Shown here in pieces: positions 11,291 through 23,263 of a DNA stretch of 64,000 nt (positions within the stretch are counted from its first letter, which is position 1; each line of letters starts with the position of its first letter). The DNA lies in contig JAULSR010000005.1 of NCBI GenBank assembly GCA_030512295.1, forward strand, positions 1,426,001-1,490,000, in the 5' to 3' direction. Below the pieces are notes generated by a model. It ran no database searches, was not told the origin of the DNA, and saw only the letters and a program-made list of their open reading frames with translations. This DNA comes from Bombardia bombarda (Eukaryota > Ascomycota > Sordariomycetes > Sordariales > Lasiosphaeriaceae). The translations under genes were made by a program, and so were the position numbers.

Positions 11291-12808
11291 ATGGTACTGC
11301 CTGCCCTGGCTCCGCTCCATTTCGTCCCCCATGCTAACCGTCATAGCCTTCCGCCACAGGTCAAAACTGGGAGAAGTACAAAAAGGAGTTTGCCGATGAC
11401 GAGGTAGAGGAGAAGAAGATCACACCCCTTTCAGATGAGTCGGTTACCCCTTCCACCCAGCTGCGCTGCCGCTGCATGTTAGCTGACGAGCGTCGCGAAG
11501 GGACATCCAGGTTCTCAAGACATATGGCGCCGCGCCGTACGGAGCCGCCATCAAGAAGCTCGAACAGCAAATAAAGGAGAAACAACAGAGCGTCGATGAG
11601 AAGATTGGAGTCAAGGTAAACTGGCCTATCTGCTTCATCCTCACCAATGTCTGTTGAGTGGGCAACGCGCTGACTATCTGCTTGCACCAACCCAACAGGA
11701 ATCAGACACTGGCCTCGCGCCCCCCCATCTCTGGGATATCGCAGCCGACCGTCAACGAATGTCCGAGGAGCAACCTCTTCAGGTAGCGCGGTGCACCAAG
11801 ATCATTCCTGACGAGAAGGACGAGTCCAAGAGCAAGTATGTCATCAACGTCAAGCAGATCGCCAAGTTTGTCGTCCAGCTCGGCGAGCGCGTCAGCCCCA
11901 CCGATATCGAGGAGGGCATGCGCGTCGGCGTCGACCGTAACAAGTACCAGATCCTACTACCGCTGCCCCCCAAGATCGACGCCAGCGTCACCATGATGAC
12001 GGTCGAGGAGAAGCCCGACGTCACATACGGCGACGTCGGCGGCTGCAAGGAGCAAGTGGAGAAGCTGCGCGAGGTCGTCGAGATGCCCCTGCTCTCCCCC
12101 GAACGCTTCGTCACCCTCGGCATCGACCCCCCCAAGGGCGCCCTCCTCTACGGGCCCCCCGGCACCGGCAAGACGCTCTGCGCGCGTGCCGTGGCCAACA
12201 GGACAGACGCCACCTTCATCCGCGTTATCGGCAGCGAGCTGGTGCAAAAGTACGTGGGCGAGGGCGCGAGAATGGTGCGCGAGCTATTCGAGATGGCGCG
12301 GACGAAGAAGGCGTGCATCATCTTTTTCGACGAGATTGATGCCATTGGCGGTGCGCGCTTCGACGACGGCGCCGGCGGCGACAACGAGGTCCAGAGAACT
12401 ATGCTGGAGCTCATCACCCAACTGGACGGGTTCGACGCCCGCGGCAATATCAAGGTCATGTTCGCCACCAACAGGCCGTCGACGCTCGACCCCGCCCTGA
12501 TGAGACCGGGGCGTATTGACCGCAAGATTGAGTTTTCGCTGCCCGACCTCGAGGGCCGCGCCAACATTCTGAGAATCCACGCCAAGAGCATGTCGGTGGA
12601 GCGGGATATCCGGTGGGAGCTGATTTCTCGGCTGTGCCCCAACGCCACGGGCGCCGAGCTCCGCAGCGTGTGCACAGAGGCGGGCATGTACGCTATCAGG
12701 GCGAGGAGGAAGGTGGCGACGGAGAAGGATTTCCTGAGTGCTGTCGACAAGGTCATCAAGGGCAATCTCAAGTTTAACTCGACTGCTGCGTATGCACAGT
12801 ACAACTAA
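11291..12808 (+). CDS. RPT1: 26S proteasome regulatory particle ATPase RPT1
   Basis: AAA+ ATPase of the 19S base that unfolds ubiquitinated substrates. Exons are 11291-11293 (ATG only), 11347-11438, 11501-11615 and 11699-12808, giving 439 aa. Joining the lone ATG to 11347 gives MPSATGQNWEKYKKEF, which matches the family N-terminus; unspliced reading does not. The introns carry CTAAC, GCTGAC and GCTGAC branch sites. The donor of intron 2 (GTCGGT) is weak but is the only phase-compatible solution, joining SDE to DIQVLKTYG. Walker A GPPGTGKT (about residues 220-227), Walker B IIFFDEIDAIG, the second region of homology (NRPSTLDPALMRPGRIDRK) and the C-terminal YxQYN tail are all present. The N-terminal coiled coil (AAIKKLEQQIKEKQQS region) distinguishes RPT1 from RPT2-6. 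Confidence 0.95.
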
Positions 12809-13967
12809 GCGGGGGCTAAGCAGAAACAGAGACAGAGAGGAGGAGTGTGGTTTCCTCCTATTTATGTATAATAGACGAGATAGGTTTGCTTATTTTTGCG
12901 GGCCTCGTGGGGTTGATGATACATTCAAGAAAGCCAGGGCGGTTTTACAGCACCAACCAAGACCCACCACACCACCATTATGGGTTATCAGCCAGTATCA
13001 CTCAAGTTACTTGTTTATATCGGGGTGCTAGCAGATGAGGGTGACTTTCGCATTGGTTCGGTGTGTGATGGAGTACAATTAGCAGAGTCTGGGGGGAAGA
13101 TGACCAAAAACCCTGAAAGAATACCTTGAGGTAGCTGCTTCCTGGAGGAATCCTATGTAGAAAGTGGGATTTATACCGCTACAAAGTATATACAATGGAA
13201 ACTACCTATCTGATGGTGGCCATTGCCAGACCCGTTCTTTTTCTCTATACTAGACACCAGTTGGAAGAGTGTGATATATGTATGTGCGAGTATGGTGTGT
13301 GGGTGTGATGGGTTGGGACGCTATGTTGTATGTCGTGTGTGTGTGTGTGTATGTATGTATGTGTGTGTGATATATAATGTTATTCATAACTGCCTTTCCA
13401 TCGCTTTCCCAAATACCCCAAACCAAAAACAAGACGCAAAAAAACCCCCCATTCCCCACCTACAAAAAAACTCCAGGCTATAGAATGATAAAATGAAGAA
13501 GAAAAAGACCATTCCGCCATGGCACTTTGATGACTTATAAATGAAGTAAAAACACAAAAGATGAAGAAAACAAAAGAAAGGGGGAAAGCGATATGAATGA
13601 ACCACATGATCCTGGAGCTGTGCAGGATTTCTCCGTGCTCAGCACCGGAATGGTGTCAACGGGGAACCACTCTTGTCAGCTTGATCCTCGATCTCGGCCC
13701 TCGGCCCTCGACCCCCACATTTGTCGTGCTTCCCGGGAGGTGGTACGCAGCCCATACGGTTTTCCGATTCCGCTTGGCAATATGCCTCCTGCTCAAGACA
13801 GTTCGGCCGTATTATTGCAGAACTACCATCTGTCTTTAGGTCCTTGGTTCGTATAAGTGAAAACGCTGAGAGCATCTCGACTTGGTTCGTCCAAAATGCC
13901 GTGGCTCTTTCCAAAGATACGCTGTCTGAGCCGTTCCCGGTTCTGTCTGTCTGTTGTTTGTTTGCCT
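12809..13967. other. convergent intergenic region with TG microsatellite
   Basis: 3' flanks of RPT1 and the Cys-rich gene. It holds a (TG)n/(TATG)n microsatellite near 13338-13372 and A-rich stretches near 13430-13570. No gene supported. Confidence 0.6.
13338..13372. repeat. (TG)n/(TATG)n microsatellite
   Basis: Alternating TG units interrupted by TATG units in noncoding sequence. Confidence 0.8.
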
Positions 13968-15001
13968 TCAACCACCGTTTGAGACCAAACATCCTAGGCA
14001 TTGCACATCCCCATCCGTCCCCCTCTCTATACAGCACCGGCTACACACCATTTGCCGATGCCCGCCGGTGGCCCAGGAGTGGGACTCCTGATGTTGTTGT
14101 TGATGTTGTTGCTGATTGAGCTGTGGCGGTGGCGTTGGTGGTAATGGCTGCGCGTGATATACCCGTCCATTCCCACCAGATCTGAGGTCGTCGTCCCGCC
14201 GTAATATCCCAGCATCGGTCGGCGGCTCTGCATCGCCCGTATCCGCATCCACCATGATAAACGACTCGTTGGTGTTGCCGAGACCCACCATTGAGCCCGG
14301 GGCAGGCACGTCTGGTCCGCGCCCGTCGCCCGATTGCAAATGGGGCGGCCACCACCCCAGACACTCGCGGATGCACACGTAGCACGTGCGCTGCCCGCAG
14401 CCTTGACAGTTGGCGAACGAGTCGAGATCGGATTTCTTGGTGGGCTTGCGGAAGCAGATGTGACAGCGGCTCATAGACACGGACACATCGCTGCGTGTGG
14501 TGGGCGGCGTCAATCGGACCCCGGTGAGCTTTTCCTGTAAGTCATCGCGATTTGTTGACATGTGGTTCCTGGCGTGTCGCTGGGCTGCTGGCGAGGCGAG
14601 CCGTGGCCGGGACGAGTCTTCTTTGTCGGTCAATGTTCGTTGCCTCTTGGAAGTCGGGAGCGGCAGCATCACGCGCGTGGCTGGGGACGAGTGGTGGTGT
14701 GGAAAAAAGGCGCCGTGTTCATAGGTCTTGTCGGTAGACGTGTTCCGGGGATGGTGGTGATTGGCCTGCATGGATGCGTCGGAACTAGAGAAGAGTCAGC
14801 GTCGAGTACGAGCGAGCGGCTCGAGAGAGGAATTCGGCGGCCGTACAATGGGGAACACGGGTTGTCGTCGGGATTGTTGTAGGCTTCGCGGCCATGAGGG
14901 CTGTTGGAGATGCCATTATTTTGGTTCTTGTCGTCGTCGTCGTCTCGCCTCCGCTTCTTGCACGACGGGACCACAGGGGTCTCTTGCGCAACGGACGGCA
15001 T
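13968..15001 (-). CDS. cysteine-rich putative zinc-binding protein (function unknown)
   Basis: I do not recognise this gene. Exons are 15001-14847 and 14784-13968. The 62-nt intron has donor GTACGG, branch site GCTGAC and acceptor CTAG, and splices in phase 2 to give 323 aa. The N-terminal part is basic and acidic low complexity (KKRRRDDDDDK, a possible nuclear localisation signal) and His-rich. Around residue 150 is a cluster CHIC-x(13-16)-C-x2-C-x4-C-x2-C, ending ..CQGCGQRTCYVCIREC, that looks like a treble-clef, RING or PHD-type zinc site. A second Cys set at the C-terminus (CSRCCIE ... CLGC) could complete a split site. Between them is a disordered Pro/Gln-rich linker. The coherent intron and the paired Cys clusters support a real gene. 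It might be a regulator or chromatin-associated factor, but that is only inference. Confidence 0.7.
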
Positions 15002-16478
15002 GGGTGCTTGGCTCGCTCCCAGTCACGCTGGGCCTTGACAGAGCAGGGCGAAGGTGCTACAGTGAGAGAGAGCTGGATGATGGCGTGGTTGTGACTCCGG
15101 TAGCGAGGAGAGCAAGACGCCCGTTATTGAGAAAAAAAGCAAGAGGCAATGCAAATGAATGAGAGAGCCCGAGATGTTTCGACCAGGTTCAGTGGGAACG
15201 CAGGTAGAAATGGGAGTGGAGGCGGGTCGTCAACTTCAAGGTCCTGCCCACTAACCATGGGGTTCTGGGGTGCCCGATGGTGGTTGTCCTGGAGTGGTGC
15301 TAGGCTTATCGCGTAAAGTGCTTGTTGCTAGGCTCCTAGGTGCCCAGGTAGGTGCCAATTGGGACCCTACAGGTGGCTCCAGCTGCTGGCAGAAACCCTG
15401 CTGGCCCCTGCTTGCCCCTGCTGGCCTCACCATTCACCTTTCACCTGTGGATAACCAAACAAAATTCACAACAGCGAATCCCGACAAATGCACCTTGTGA
15501 GAGTCATCTGTGGGCAAGGAATGGTGCCGAATGAATAAGATCGTGTCATAATTCGAATTGGCAGCAGCCCAAGGACTTGGGCATTCTGGATGCACCCAGT
15601 TTGCACATTATTTAGTCAGACAGGCAGTCAACAGGGTAAAAACCAAACCTGTCTCGTGTACGGGATAGTACCAAGTATGTGCTACGTGCGAAGCTGTGAA
15701 TGCGTACGTAGCCAGGCGAGCCAGGTAAGGTAAGTAATCACCATAGTTCTCTTTGAGTAAGCAACCAGACGGGCTGCGAGTAATCGAGATGTCCATTTCG
15801 TGCGCAGCTGTCGTATAACGCCAGGGCAAGAAGAACATGCCGTTCATCCGCCATTCTCGACCAAACGAGGGGTGGTCTGTTTATTATCTTGCCTGTTCCT
15901 GGTGGGACAAGCGCCAAGCACATGAAAGAGTGCTAAGATGGAATAGATATGATGTGATATGGTGATAGCAATGAACCGAGTGATGAGCTGTCAAAGATGG
16001 GTTTTAGGGGAAAGATTAGGAAATGGGTCGCCAAGCAAGGACATTGTGGTACGGGGATTTTGGTAGTAGCAATGCCCGCGCCTCACATGCACACCACAAA
16101 AACGCCTAGCTTTGGTAGCATACACAGTTCATCGATATGACATGGCAACAAAGCATGTTCCCGTGTTGCGTCGTCGAGGTGGCGGCATTGTTTGTTTGGG
16201 TTATTAGGTAGTGGTTACTTCATCGTGTTTGGACTTAGGTTGTTTCGTCGTGCTGGTGCCAAAGATTGCATCACGTGGCCGGGCTAAGCAAAAAGAAGTA
16301 GCCCCACCCAATCGCTTGCGGTTCAACTTGAACTTTCTCCTCATCACTTCCGCGTCGACCCGTCTCGCTTGAGCCTCACAACCTCTCGCTTCGAATATTC
16401 CACCTCACCCTCCTGTCGCCAGAAATACAACCTATCTATCGAGAAAGTGCCGAAGAACCCCGATATTGTCATCGAGAT
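15002..16478. promoter_or_regulatory. divergent intergenic region, Cys-rich gene / SF3B6
   Basis: About 1.5 kb. A short GC-rich stretch with repeated CCTGCTGGCCCCTGCTTGCCCCTGC units lies at about 15399-15425. A pyrimidine-rich leader precedes SF3B6. No gene with support. Confidence 0.55.
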
Positions 16479-17216
16479 ATGAGTCGCGCCAACAAACTTG
16501 GCCCGGAAGTGAATCGGTGAGTCTCTGCAGCGCCCTTCCAATTGCACTCTTACCGTCTCTCTCGGTCCCCACAGCCACCTGGCCCCTTCCGGCTTCCTCC
16601 CACGCACCCACGCACCCACGCACTCCCGCCCCGGCTTCTCGGCCGATAAGTCACAACGCGACCCGCGTCACCGCTTCGCGATAAACCTTTTGCTAACCAC
16701 CGCGATATGGACAGAGCTTTATTCGTCAAGAATCTAAGGTGAGCAAGCACCCTCTCGGCCACACCCATCCTCTGTCGCATTGTAACACAGGCTGACAAAA
16801 ACACCAGCTACAACGTAACTCCTGAGGAGCTGTTCGGCCTCTTCGGAAAGTACGGCCCTATTCGGTATGCACCTCCCTCCCCCGCCCATCTCGAACTATT
16901 GGGCATGTCCATACTGACCCTTTGTTAGCCAAGTTCGACAGGGCATCGCGACCAACACCAAGGGCACCGCCTTCGTTGTCTATGAAGACGTAATGGATGC
17001 CAAGCAGGCGTGCGACAAGTTGAACGGCTTCAATTTCCAGAACCGTTACCTTGTCGGTGAGTCTCCCCACCCACCTGCTTCTGCACTTGTAACAAGACTA
17101 ATAGTCGTGGCGCAGTACTCTATCACCAGCCAGAGAAGATGGCCAAGTCCAAAGAGGACCTGGAGGCGCGCAAGGAGAACTTAGAACGCATCAAGAGACA
17201 GCATGGCATCGATTGA
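16479..17216 (+). CDS. SF3B6: SF3b complex subunit p14 / SF3B6 (pre-mRNA branch-site protein)
   Basis: RRM protein that contacts the branch-point adenosine within U2 snRNP SF3b. Five exons: 16479-16516, 16715-16738, 16808-16864, 16929-17056 and 17116-17216; phases agree and yield 115 aa, near the usual 114-125. The spliced N-terminus is MSRANKLGPEVNRALFVKNL. RNP2 is ALFVKNLSY and RNP1 is GTAFVVYEDV; the conserved ..NGFNFQNRYLVVLYHQP segment and a charged C-terminal helix ending KRQHGID follow. Exon 2 is only 24 nt. The stop TGA is followed by CAG TTA and by 72 more in-frame codons ending in TAA at 17433-17435 (see findings). Confidence 0.93.
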
Positions 17217-18789
17217 CAGTTAGACGGGCCTGCAGACCACCTTCGGAGTCCTAATCGACCGTCTGGAGGCCCGTCTACTCCTACCTCACCCTTCTACAAC
17301 AAGACAAGTGCGGCTTCGGGCAAGATGCCCAAACCGATGATCAAGAAGGGCAGGCCCGATATCGCCGAACTCGCGCGGAGCTCCATGCCTCGCTTCGTGA
17401 GAAAGCTGCTTCCCACCGTGCCAGAGTGCGCTTAAGCGACCATCATTGTTATCCTTTTACGAATCCCAGTGTAACAACAACTGGCGCCCACTCAATTGAC
17501 ACACACCGGATTCGGCTCTGGCTGAGAGAGCCTGTTTGCTTCTCCACTCTATACGAAACTATTACCATTTTTTTACTCGTTCTCTTGGGGAATATTTGGC
17601 CCCCAGCAATTTTGGGGGATGGGGTTGCGCTGGTTTGATGGCTTGATGGTTTGATGGACTTGATTTTTATGGGCATGGGCTTGGCTGGTGGGCGCATATT
17701 TTACTAATCCCTATCAAACAATATTATTTCGGGGCTGCCCCTATGGCCTCCAGCTTGGCATTGAGTGTGGTTGTTGTTGATGAGGGAAGAACTTGACGTA
17801 GCGATTCGCTATGGGAGAGATAACAAACAACGATCTTTGTGTTGTCTTTCAAGATTTTAGGGGGCGTTATGCCTGCATTCTTTCCCTTCTACCCATGGCT
17901 AAGTACATCCCCCGTTTAATGGTTCCTTTTGATCAGAATGAAAACAACAAACAGCTGTCAACGGTCAAGTAACCTACTACACAGGTATCCGTATGCTTGA
18001 ACCGCTGCCTGAGGTAGTCTACATTCCGTGCTTGCCTAAAATTTAAATAACTGCTCGTCCGGCGCACGTCGACGTCGGCGGCGGTTTTGGTGTCACATGA
18101 ATGTGCCGATAAGGCGTCGATTCCGTAACCGGTCGACCAATCTGCGGAACGGATACATAACCTCAGCACCTGATTGCTTCCAATTGCGGGCTGAAGCTTG
18201 ATTTTGCCGGCAGCCGCCTTCAGTCTCCACTGGAAGATCTGGGCAGAGCCCACAGTGGGGCAGATTAATGGGGAATCTTCACGCCAGGCCAGCGCCAGGC
18301 CAGCGGCCTGCGGCCAATCAGCATGTCTCAGGATGAATTAGCCCAGTTGGGGCACCAGCCAAGGGCGTTCAATGACCACTTCGTGCATCGCCTCGCACCT
18401 GCCCCATCCACACACGATACTGTACCATCATCAATCATTGCTGCATGTTCAATCCTCTTCCTTTCTTACTCTCCTTTAACGCAACGTTGCCCATCACATG
18501 CCATGCTATAGCAACTAGGCGATGACAGAAGCGAAACAATTAAACTATCCACTACTGACGACTTTGACAAACTGTGCCATGGTAGCTTCCCGCTCGACAT
18601 AAAACGGGTCCAAGATTTAGCTGAAACCAAGGCTTTCGGCCGCGTCCTGGTTCAATCTATCTCCCACCAACTACGTACGAACGAACACCATTCCGATTCA
18701 CATATACACGGATCATCATCTTCGGCCAGCTACTCGAACCGGGGAAGCAAGGCAAAAAAGACACTGCATACTGAGCCGTCCGCCTGTAA
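17217..18789. other. intergenic region, SF3B6 to STIMATE-like gene
   Basis: The first 219 bases continue the SF3B6 frame after its stop (possible readthrough extension). The rest (17436-18789) shows no supported gene; it includes the STIMATE-like gene's promoter, with CT-rich and AT-rich stretches. Confidence 0.55.
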
Positions 18790-20191
18790 ATGTTCCCGCC
18801 ACCACCGAACGTCATTCTCACTCAACCCATCGCTTTACCCACATTTGCCGCCCTCGCTCGAGATGCCGCAGTGTCCTCGCTCGCAGCGGTAGCAACATCT
18901 CTACCGCCCTTTGGTATCGCCATCGACAGACCGGGTTTTGTCACCATCTCAGCATCGGAAGACAACACCAACAATAACATCCCCACGCCGACGACCGACG
19001 TGGTCATCGTCACCATGGACCCATCAGCAACGCCGATATCAGACGCCGGGGGGCCGCCCGCCGCGCCGACCGACAACCAGACGGAATGTCGGCTCCTGGG
19101 GTCGTTTGCCATCTTCGTGCAGCTGGCGCTCGGGGGCCTGGCGCTCATGTCGCTGGTGTACAAGCGCTGGCGGGAGCGGCCGCAGCGGCCGCTCAAGATC
19201 TGGTTCTTTGACGTGTCAAAGCAGCTGTTTGGCAGCGTGCTGGTGCACGCGGCGAACGTGTTCATGTCGCTGCTCACGAGCGGGCGGTTCAGCATTAAGG
19301 TGGACCCGACGATCGTTGCTGGGCAGGCGGTGAGGCGGGCGGCGATGGCGCTGGCAGGGAGGGGGGACGAGTACGTGCCGAATCCGTGCTCGTTTTATTT
19401 GCTGAATTTGGCTATTGATGTGAGTGTTTTTTTTTTTTTTTTTGCTGTCTGTCTGGAGTTTGGGTGATGATTGAAGTGGGATGGGTATGAACTGACATGT
19501 TGCTTCGCAGACCACCCTTGGCATTCCTATCTTGATTGTCATTGTGAGAGTGACCACCCGCCTCGTGGCCTACACGCCGCTGGGCAAGCCGGCCGAGTCG
19601 ATCCAGAGCGGCAACTACGGCAGCCCGCCCAACGCGTGGTGGTGGCTCAAGCAGAGCATCATCTACTTTTGCGGGCTGATGGGCATGAAGTTCTGTGTGC
19701 TCGTCATATTCATGACGCTGCCGTGGATCTCGCGCATCGGCGATTGGGCGCTGGGCTGGACCGAGGGCAACGAGAAGCTGCAGATTGTCTTTGTCATGAT
19801 GCTCTTCCCGCTCATCATGAACGCGATGCAGTACTATATTATCGATTCGTACATCAAGAAGCAGGAGATCTTGGTGGAGGACGGCGAGGAGGATGAGGTG
19901 TTGGGGGCTGGGCCTGCCGGCCCGGGATCGGTTGTTACGTATGATGTTCTTTCGGCGTCGGAGGGTGATGATGAGAGTGAGAGTGAGGGGGAGGATGAAG
20001 AGGTTGGCCGTAAGACGGGTGGTGGTGGTGGTAGAGGGACCCGCGTTCGTATGGCGAAGCGGGACACGTCTACGGAGAGGGAGTATGACCCGACTGTTGA
20101 TGGGGACAGCCAGACGGTGATTGGTAGTTCCACGAGCCATGTGTCTAGTCAGCGGGGGTTATTGCCCAAGGAGCTGATTCCCCCTGAGTAA
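18790..20191 (+). CDS. STIMATE/TMEM110-family vacuolar membrane protein
   Basis: Multi-pass membrane protein of the STIMATE family (yeast YPL162C-like vacuolar proteins; animal members modulate ER-plasma membrane contacts). Exons are 18790-19419 and 19511-20191; the 91-nt intron has a T-rich stretch and an ACTGAC branch site, phase 0, and yields 436 aa. A Thr/Pro-rich N-terminal tail (about 95 aa) precedes the family core, starting ECRLLGSFAIFVQLALGG (TM1). The KIWFFDVSKQLFGSVLVHAANVF motif (TM2) is the family signature. Further TM segments follow at TTLGIPILIVIVRVTTR, SIIYFCGLMGMKFCVLVIFM and IVFVMMLFPLIMNAMQYYII. The C-terminal tail is acidic, then Gly-rich and basic, probably cytosolic and disordered. 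The start is the first ATG in frame. The biochemical role in fungi is not known. Confidence 0.85.
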
Positions 20192-21249
20192 GTGACACGA
20201 GATAAAGGGGGACTGCTTTGCATGGGATGGATTGTTGATAGATAAGGGTTGAACCCTCGCTTTGTTTTCTGGCTCTGATTGAAGCCTGGCTGTGGGGGCT
20301 ATTGTATTTACTTTTCTCTTTGGTGACATTGCATTGTTTGGGTTGGTCTAGGAACACACACGCATTCCGGGTCGGATTGGGTTTTTTATAGATGGAAACC
20401 CCCGGTGTATCATTCTCGGTGTTGGGGTATTGGACTCTTTGGTACACAGCGATTCTGGATTTCTGCTATATATACATATCTTCTCGACTTTTGCTCCACT
20501 TTCGCTTTTTTCACTGCATCGCAGGATGGTTGGGTTGATTATGGCGGCTCTGTCTTCCATGCTCACGCCTTCGTCGGTTCATGTTGAATAAGTTGAATAA
20601 GGAAGTGTTCGTGCACTGTATGACCTGGGATTGCGAGTTGATGAATGATCAAAGGAATCCAGACAGGCCATCGTCGGTTGGTTAGCATGTCGTAATTGAG
20701 AAGAGATGTGGCTACCGAGAGGTCGCAACGAACCGTTATTGTGTTAGTGACTGTGGGCCGATGGGGGTGAATCAACAAGCTGATGTAGTGAACCATAATC
20801 ACGCGAGAGTGCATCTGAAGTCAGAACATCCTGTGTGATTGGCTTTTAGAAATTCACCCCTCAACCATATTCCTATTTGCCCTCGCCGCTAATGATGAGA
20901 TATAACGTCACAGTGACTTCATGAACCCTTTTCACCCCAACCCATAGCCATGTGTCTCTCAGCTATGTCTCCTCCTTCAGGGGGCAAATACCTAACGTCA
21001 ACTGTCTCCCACCGTCACTGCTCGCGGCTAGCGAGAGGGGATACAAAAACCAGGCCCCTCTCGTCCTGTCTTTCTTGCTGGAGCCTTGGCATATTGGGAA
21101 GACGTCACAACACGTCACACGTTAATGCACCTCTCCCAAGCAATATAGGTCTATGTAAGCGCCTCCCTGTTTACCTATTACGCCGAGTAATTCGTAGAGT
21201 CAAGCTACAAACTACCTACCACTCGGCATGATTATTCCACGAGGAGATA
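20192..21249. other. intergenic region
   Basis: 3' flank of the STIMATE-like gene and upstream region of the orphan at 21250. No supported gene or repeat. Confidence 0.55.
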
Positions 21250-21744
21250 ATGTGCTACGAGACAACCACTCGCTTCCTCGGCTGCGGTCACGTCGTGACG
21301 GCCCTCGATCGCTGCGAGCGTCATTGCCGAGGCTGGCCGGCTCATATTGAGCAGAAGGAGGACTCATGTGGAAAATGCTGTCGTCGACCGTTGAGGACTA
21401 TCACTACAACTGCTTTTTCTTCTCCCACCTCTGCTCCAACCAGTACATCTGGTGGTGGATATTTGACTGCACTTGGGCCAAGACCAACAACAATAACTGA
21501 ACATGGTAATGGTGATGGCCGATCCGCTGTTGAACGAGAGGCGACAAATACACGGCACCACCACCACTACCACCACCACCATCCCCGCCAGGGGGGAGGT
21601 CATTATGAAGTGGCAAAGATAGTGGTAGACGAGATCCCGGTGTTCAAAGCCCGTCGTCTTTCCCATGGGGATGGCGAAGATTCGAGGGCTGTAGACCAAG
21701 CTCCTCGACGTCGGGACTCTTTTTCGGCGCCCCAACATCAGCAT

Positions 21745-21779
<35 letters not shown>

Positions 21780-21900
21780 CCGAGGACAGGTGGTGGTGCA
21801 AAACAAAGCATCAACTCACCACGGGGGCGATGTCACGGTCAACTCAGATTTGAAGAGCATCCTACTGAACGTGAGTGAGGGTCTTTCTTTGGACAACTGA
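21250..21900 (+). CDS. orphan Cys/His/Gln-rich small protein
   Basis: Open frame of 216 aa with no recognised enzyme domain. The N-terminus MCYETTTRFLGCGHVVTALDRCERHC..CGKCCRR has the Cys-x(n)-Cys-Gly-His pattern seen at the N-terminus of many short Sordariomycete proteins (my recollection of the pattern, not a search). It could bind a metal. Then come a Thr/Ser-rich stretch, an HHHHYHHHH-type His tract (about residues 100-110) and a poly-Gln tract from (CAG)10 at 21748-21777. A GTGAGT donor-like site at 21871 lies shortly before the stop, so the true 3' end could be spliced differently. Coding status rests on frame length and the ordered Cys pattern only. Confidence 0.5.
21748..21777 (+). 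repeat. (CAG)10 trinucleotide repeat, poly-Gln coding
   Basis: Ten uninterrupted CAG triplets inside the orphan gene at 21250-21900. Confidence 0.9.
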
Positions 21901-23263
21901 AAAACTAGATTTTTAAGTTTGTGCTGGCGTGTGCTGTGGCTGTGAATGGCTTAGACTCAGACCAGAGCTTGCCCAACCCTTTCCTACTCCTAGTACCCCT
22001 TACCCCTGACCCCTTTTCATTTTTGTATTTCATTATGATAGGCTTCGTGATCTCGAGATAACAAGGGTATCGACAACCTCGCAGAGCTTTTTTTTATATT
22101 TTACAAATACTTCTAGACAAGTGTTTCATCATCTCTACTCTATTTCTCTCGTCTTCCAGTAAACCGTTTCATAGCCACTATCCGAAACAGTCTTTCACAC
22201 CCGGATCTGATAATAAACTGCTGTGCATATCGGCTAATCAATAGTTCAAGAACAACCAACCAAGAGACGATAACCAACACGACGATAGCCATAACAATCG
22301 CCGTCACGGCCGCACCCACACCCATCACGAGGATACCCCATCTCAGCCTGTAAGCAACAACAGGAGTTGGGATTTAAACGGGGATGGCGCTCCAGGGGTC
22401 AGAAATAATCAACATCATCACCGCAGCCAGCAGCAACAGCAACGACGGGCATCCTTGGGGGCGACAGTCGAGAGCAGACCGGAGGAGGACGGAACCAGCG
22501 CAAAGGACGATAGGCATGTTCACTTTCGGGTGTGATGGTAATACGTTGCACGCTCGTGTTTGGTATTATCTGGAAGAGACAGAAGGCCTGCAAGTCCAGG
22601 TTGTTTTTCGTGACTTTCGATGAGCTACCTCACTACATGAAATTTTGTACTGTGTGAAATGCGAAGCACTTAGCAAAGAGCGTAGACAGAATCTCAATTG
22701 AACTATTTCCTCAGAGCAAGACATTCACAAACGGTCAAGTATGATAGACAGAAATATCCCAAACATTGCTCTCGCATACGTATTAGCAGCTCTACTTAGC
22801 TAGAGCGCCTAATAAACAATTATGAGAAAAAAAATAAGAAAAATCAAAGAATAATCTCGCGTGCCGCCAAACGACTAGAAAATTGTCTAATTGATACATG
22901 ATAGAAAACTCAAGAGGATTATTTCCTTTCCCTTTTCGAGGCCGAAGGGTCCTCCTTTGCTTTGCCCCAGCCAAATTTGTGCTGTGAAACATAGAAAAGA
23001 AAATGAAACCCGAAAATTGAAAAGAAAAGCAAGCCACGACCAACTCATGCAAACACATATCTCTGCCCTCCCAAGCTGCGCAAGGAAAAATCATGTTCTG
23101 CCACGATTAGATGCACACCCTTCCTCCGCCCAAGCCTCTGAACCCTAATTTCTTTTTTTTCCTTTCAAGAAAACGAGTCAGAAAAGTGTTAAGCGCCTGC
23201 TTATTCGTCCTGTTGCTCCCCATTTGTGTGGTATGAACGGTAACGAGAACTAGAGATTTCGTC
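21901..23263. other. convergent intergenic region
   Basis: 3' flanks of the orphan gene and of ARS2. A short frame on the minus strand (22140-22328) looks hydrophobic but lacks an ATG in a good context. Nothing else supported. Confidence 0.55.

Noticed and set aside
22140..22328. Minus-strand 62-residue hydrophobic frame (putative TM peptide)
   Set aside because: Starts at a GTG, no splice partner, no context; hydrophobicity arises from an ACAATAGC-type sequence.
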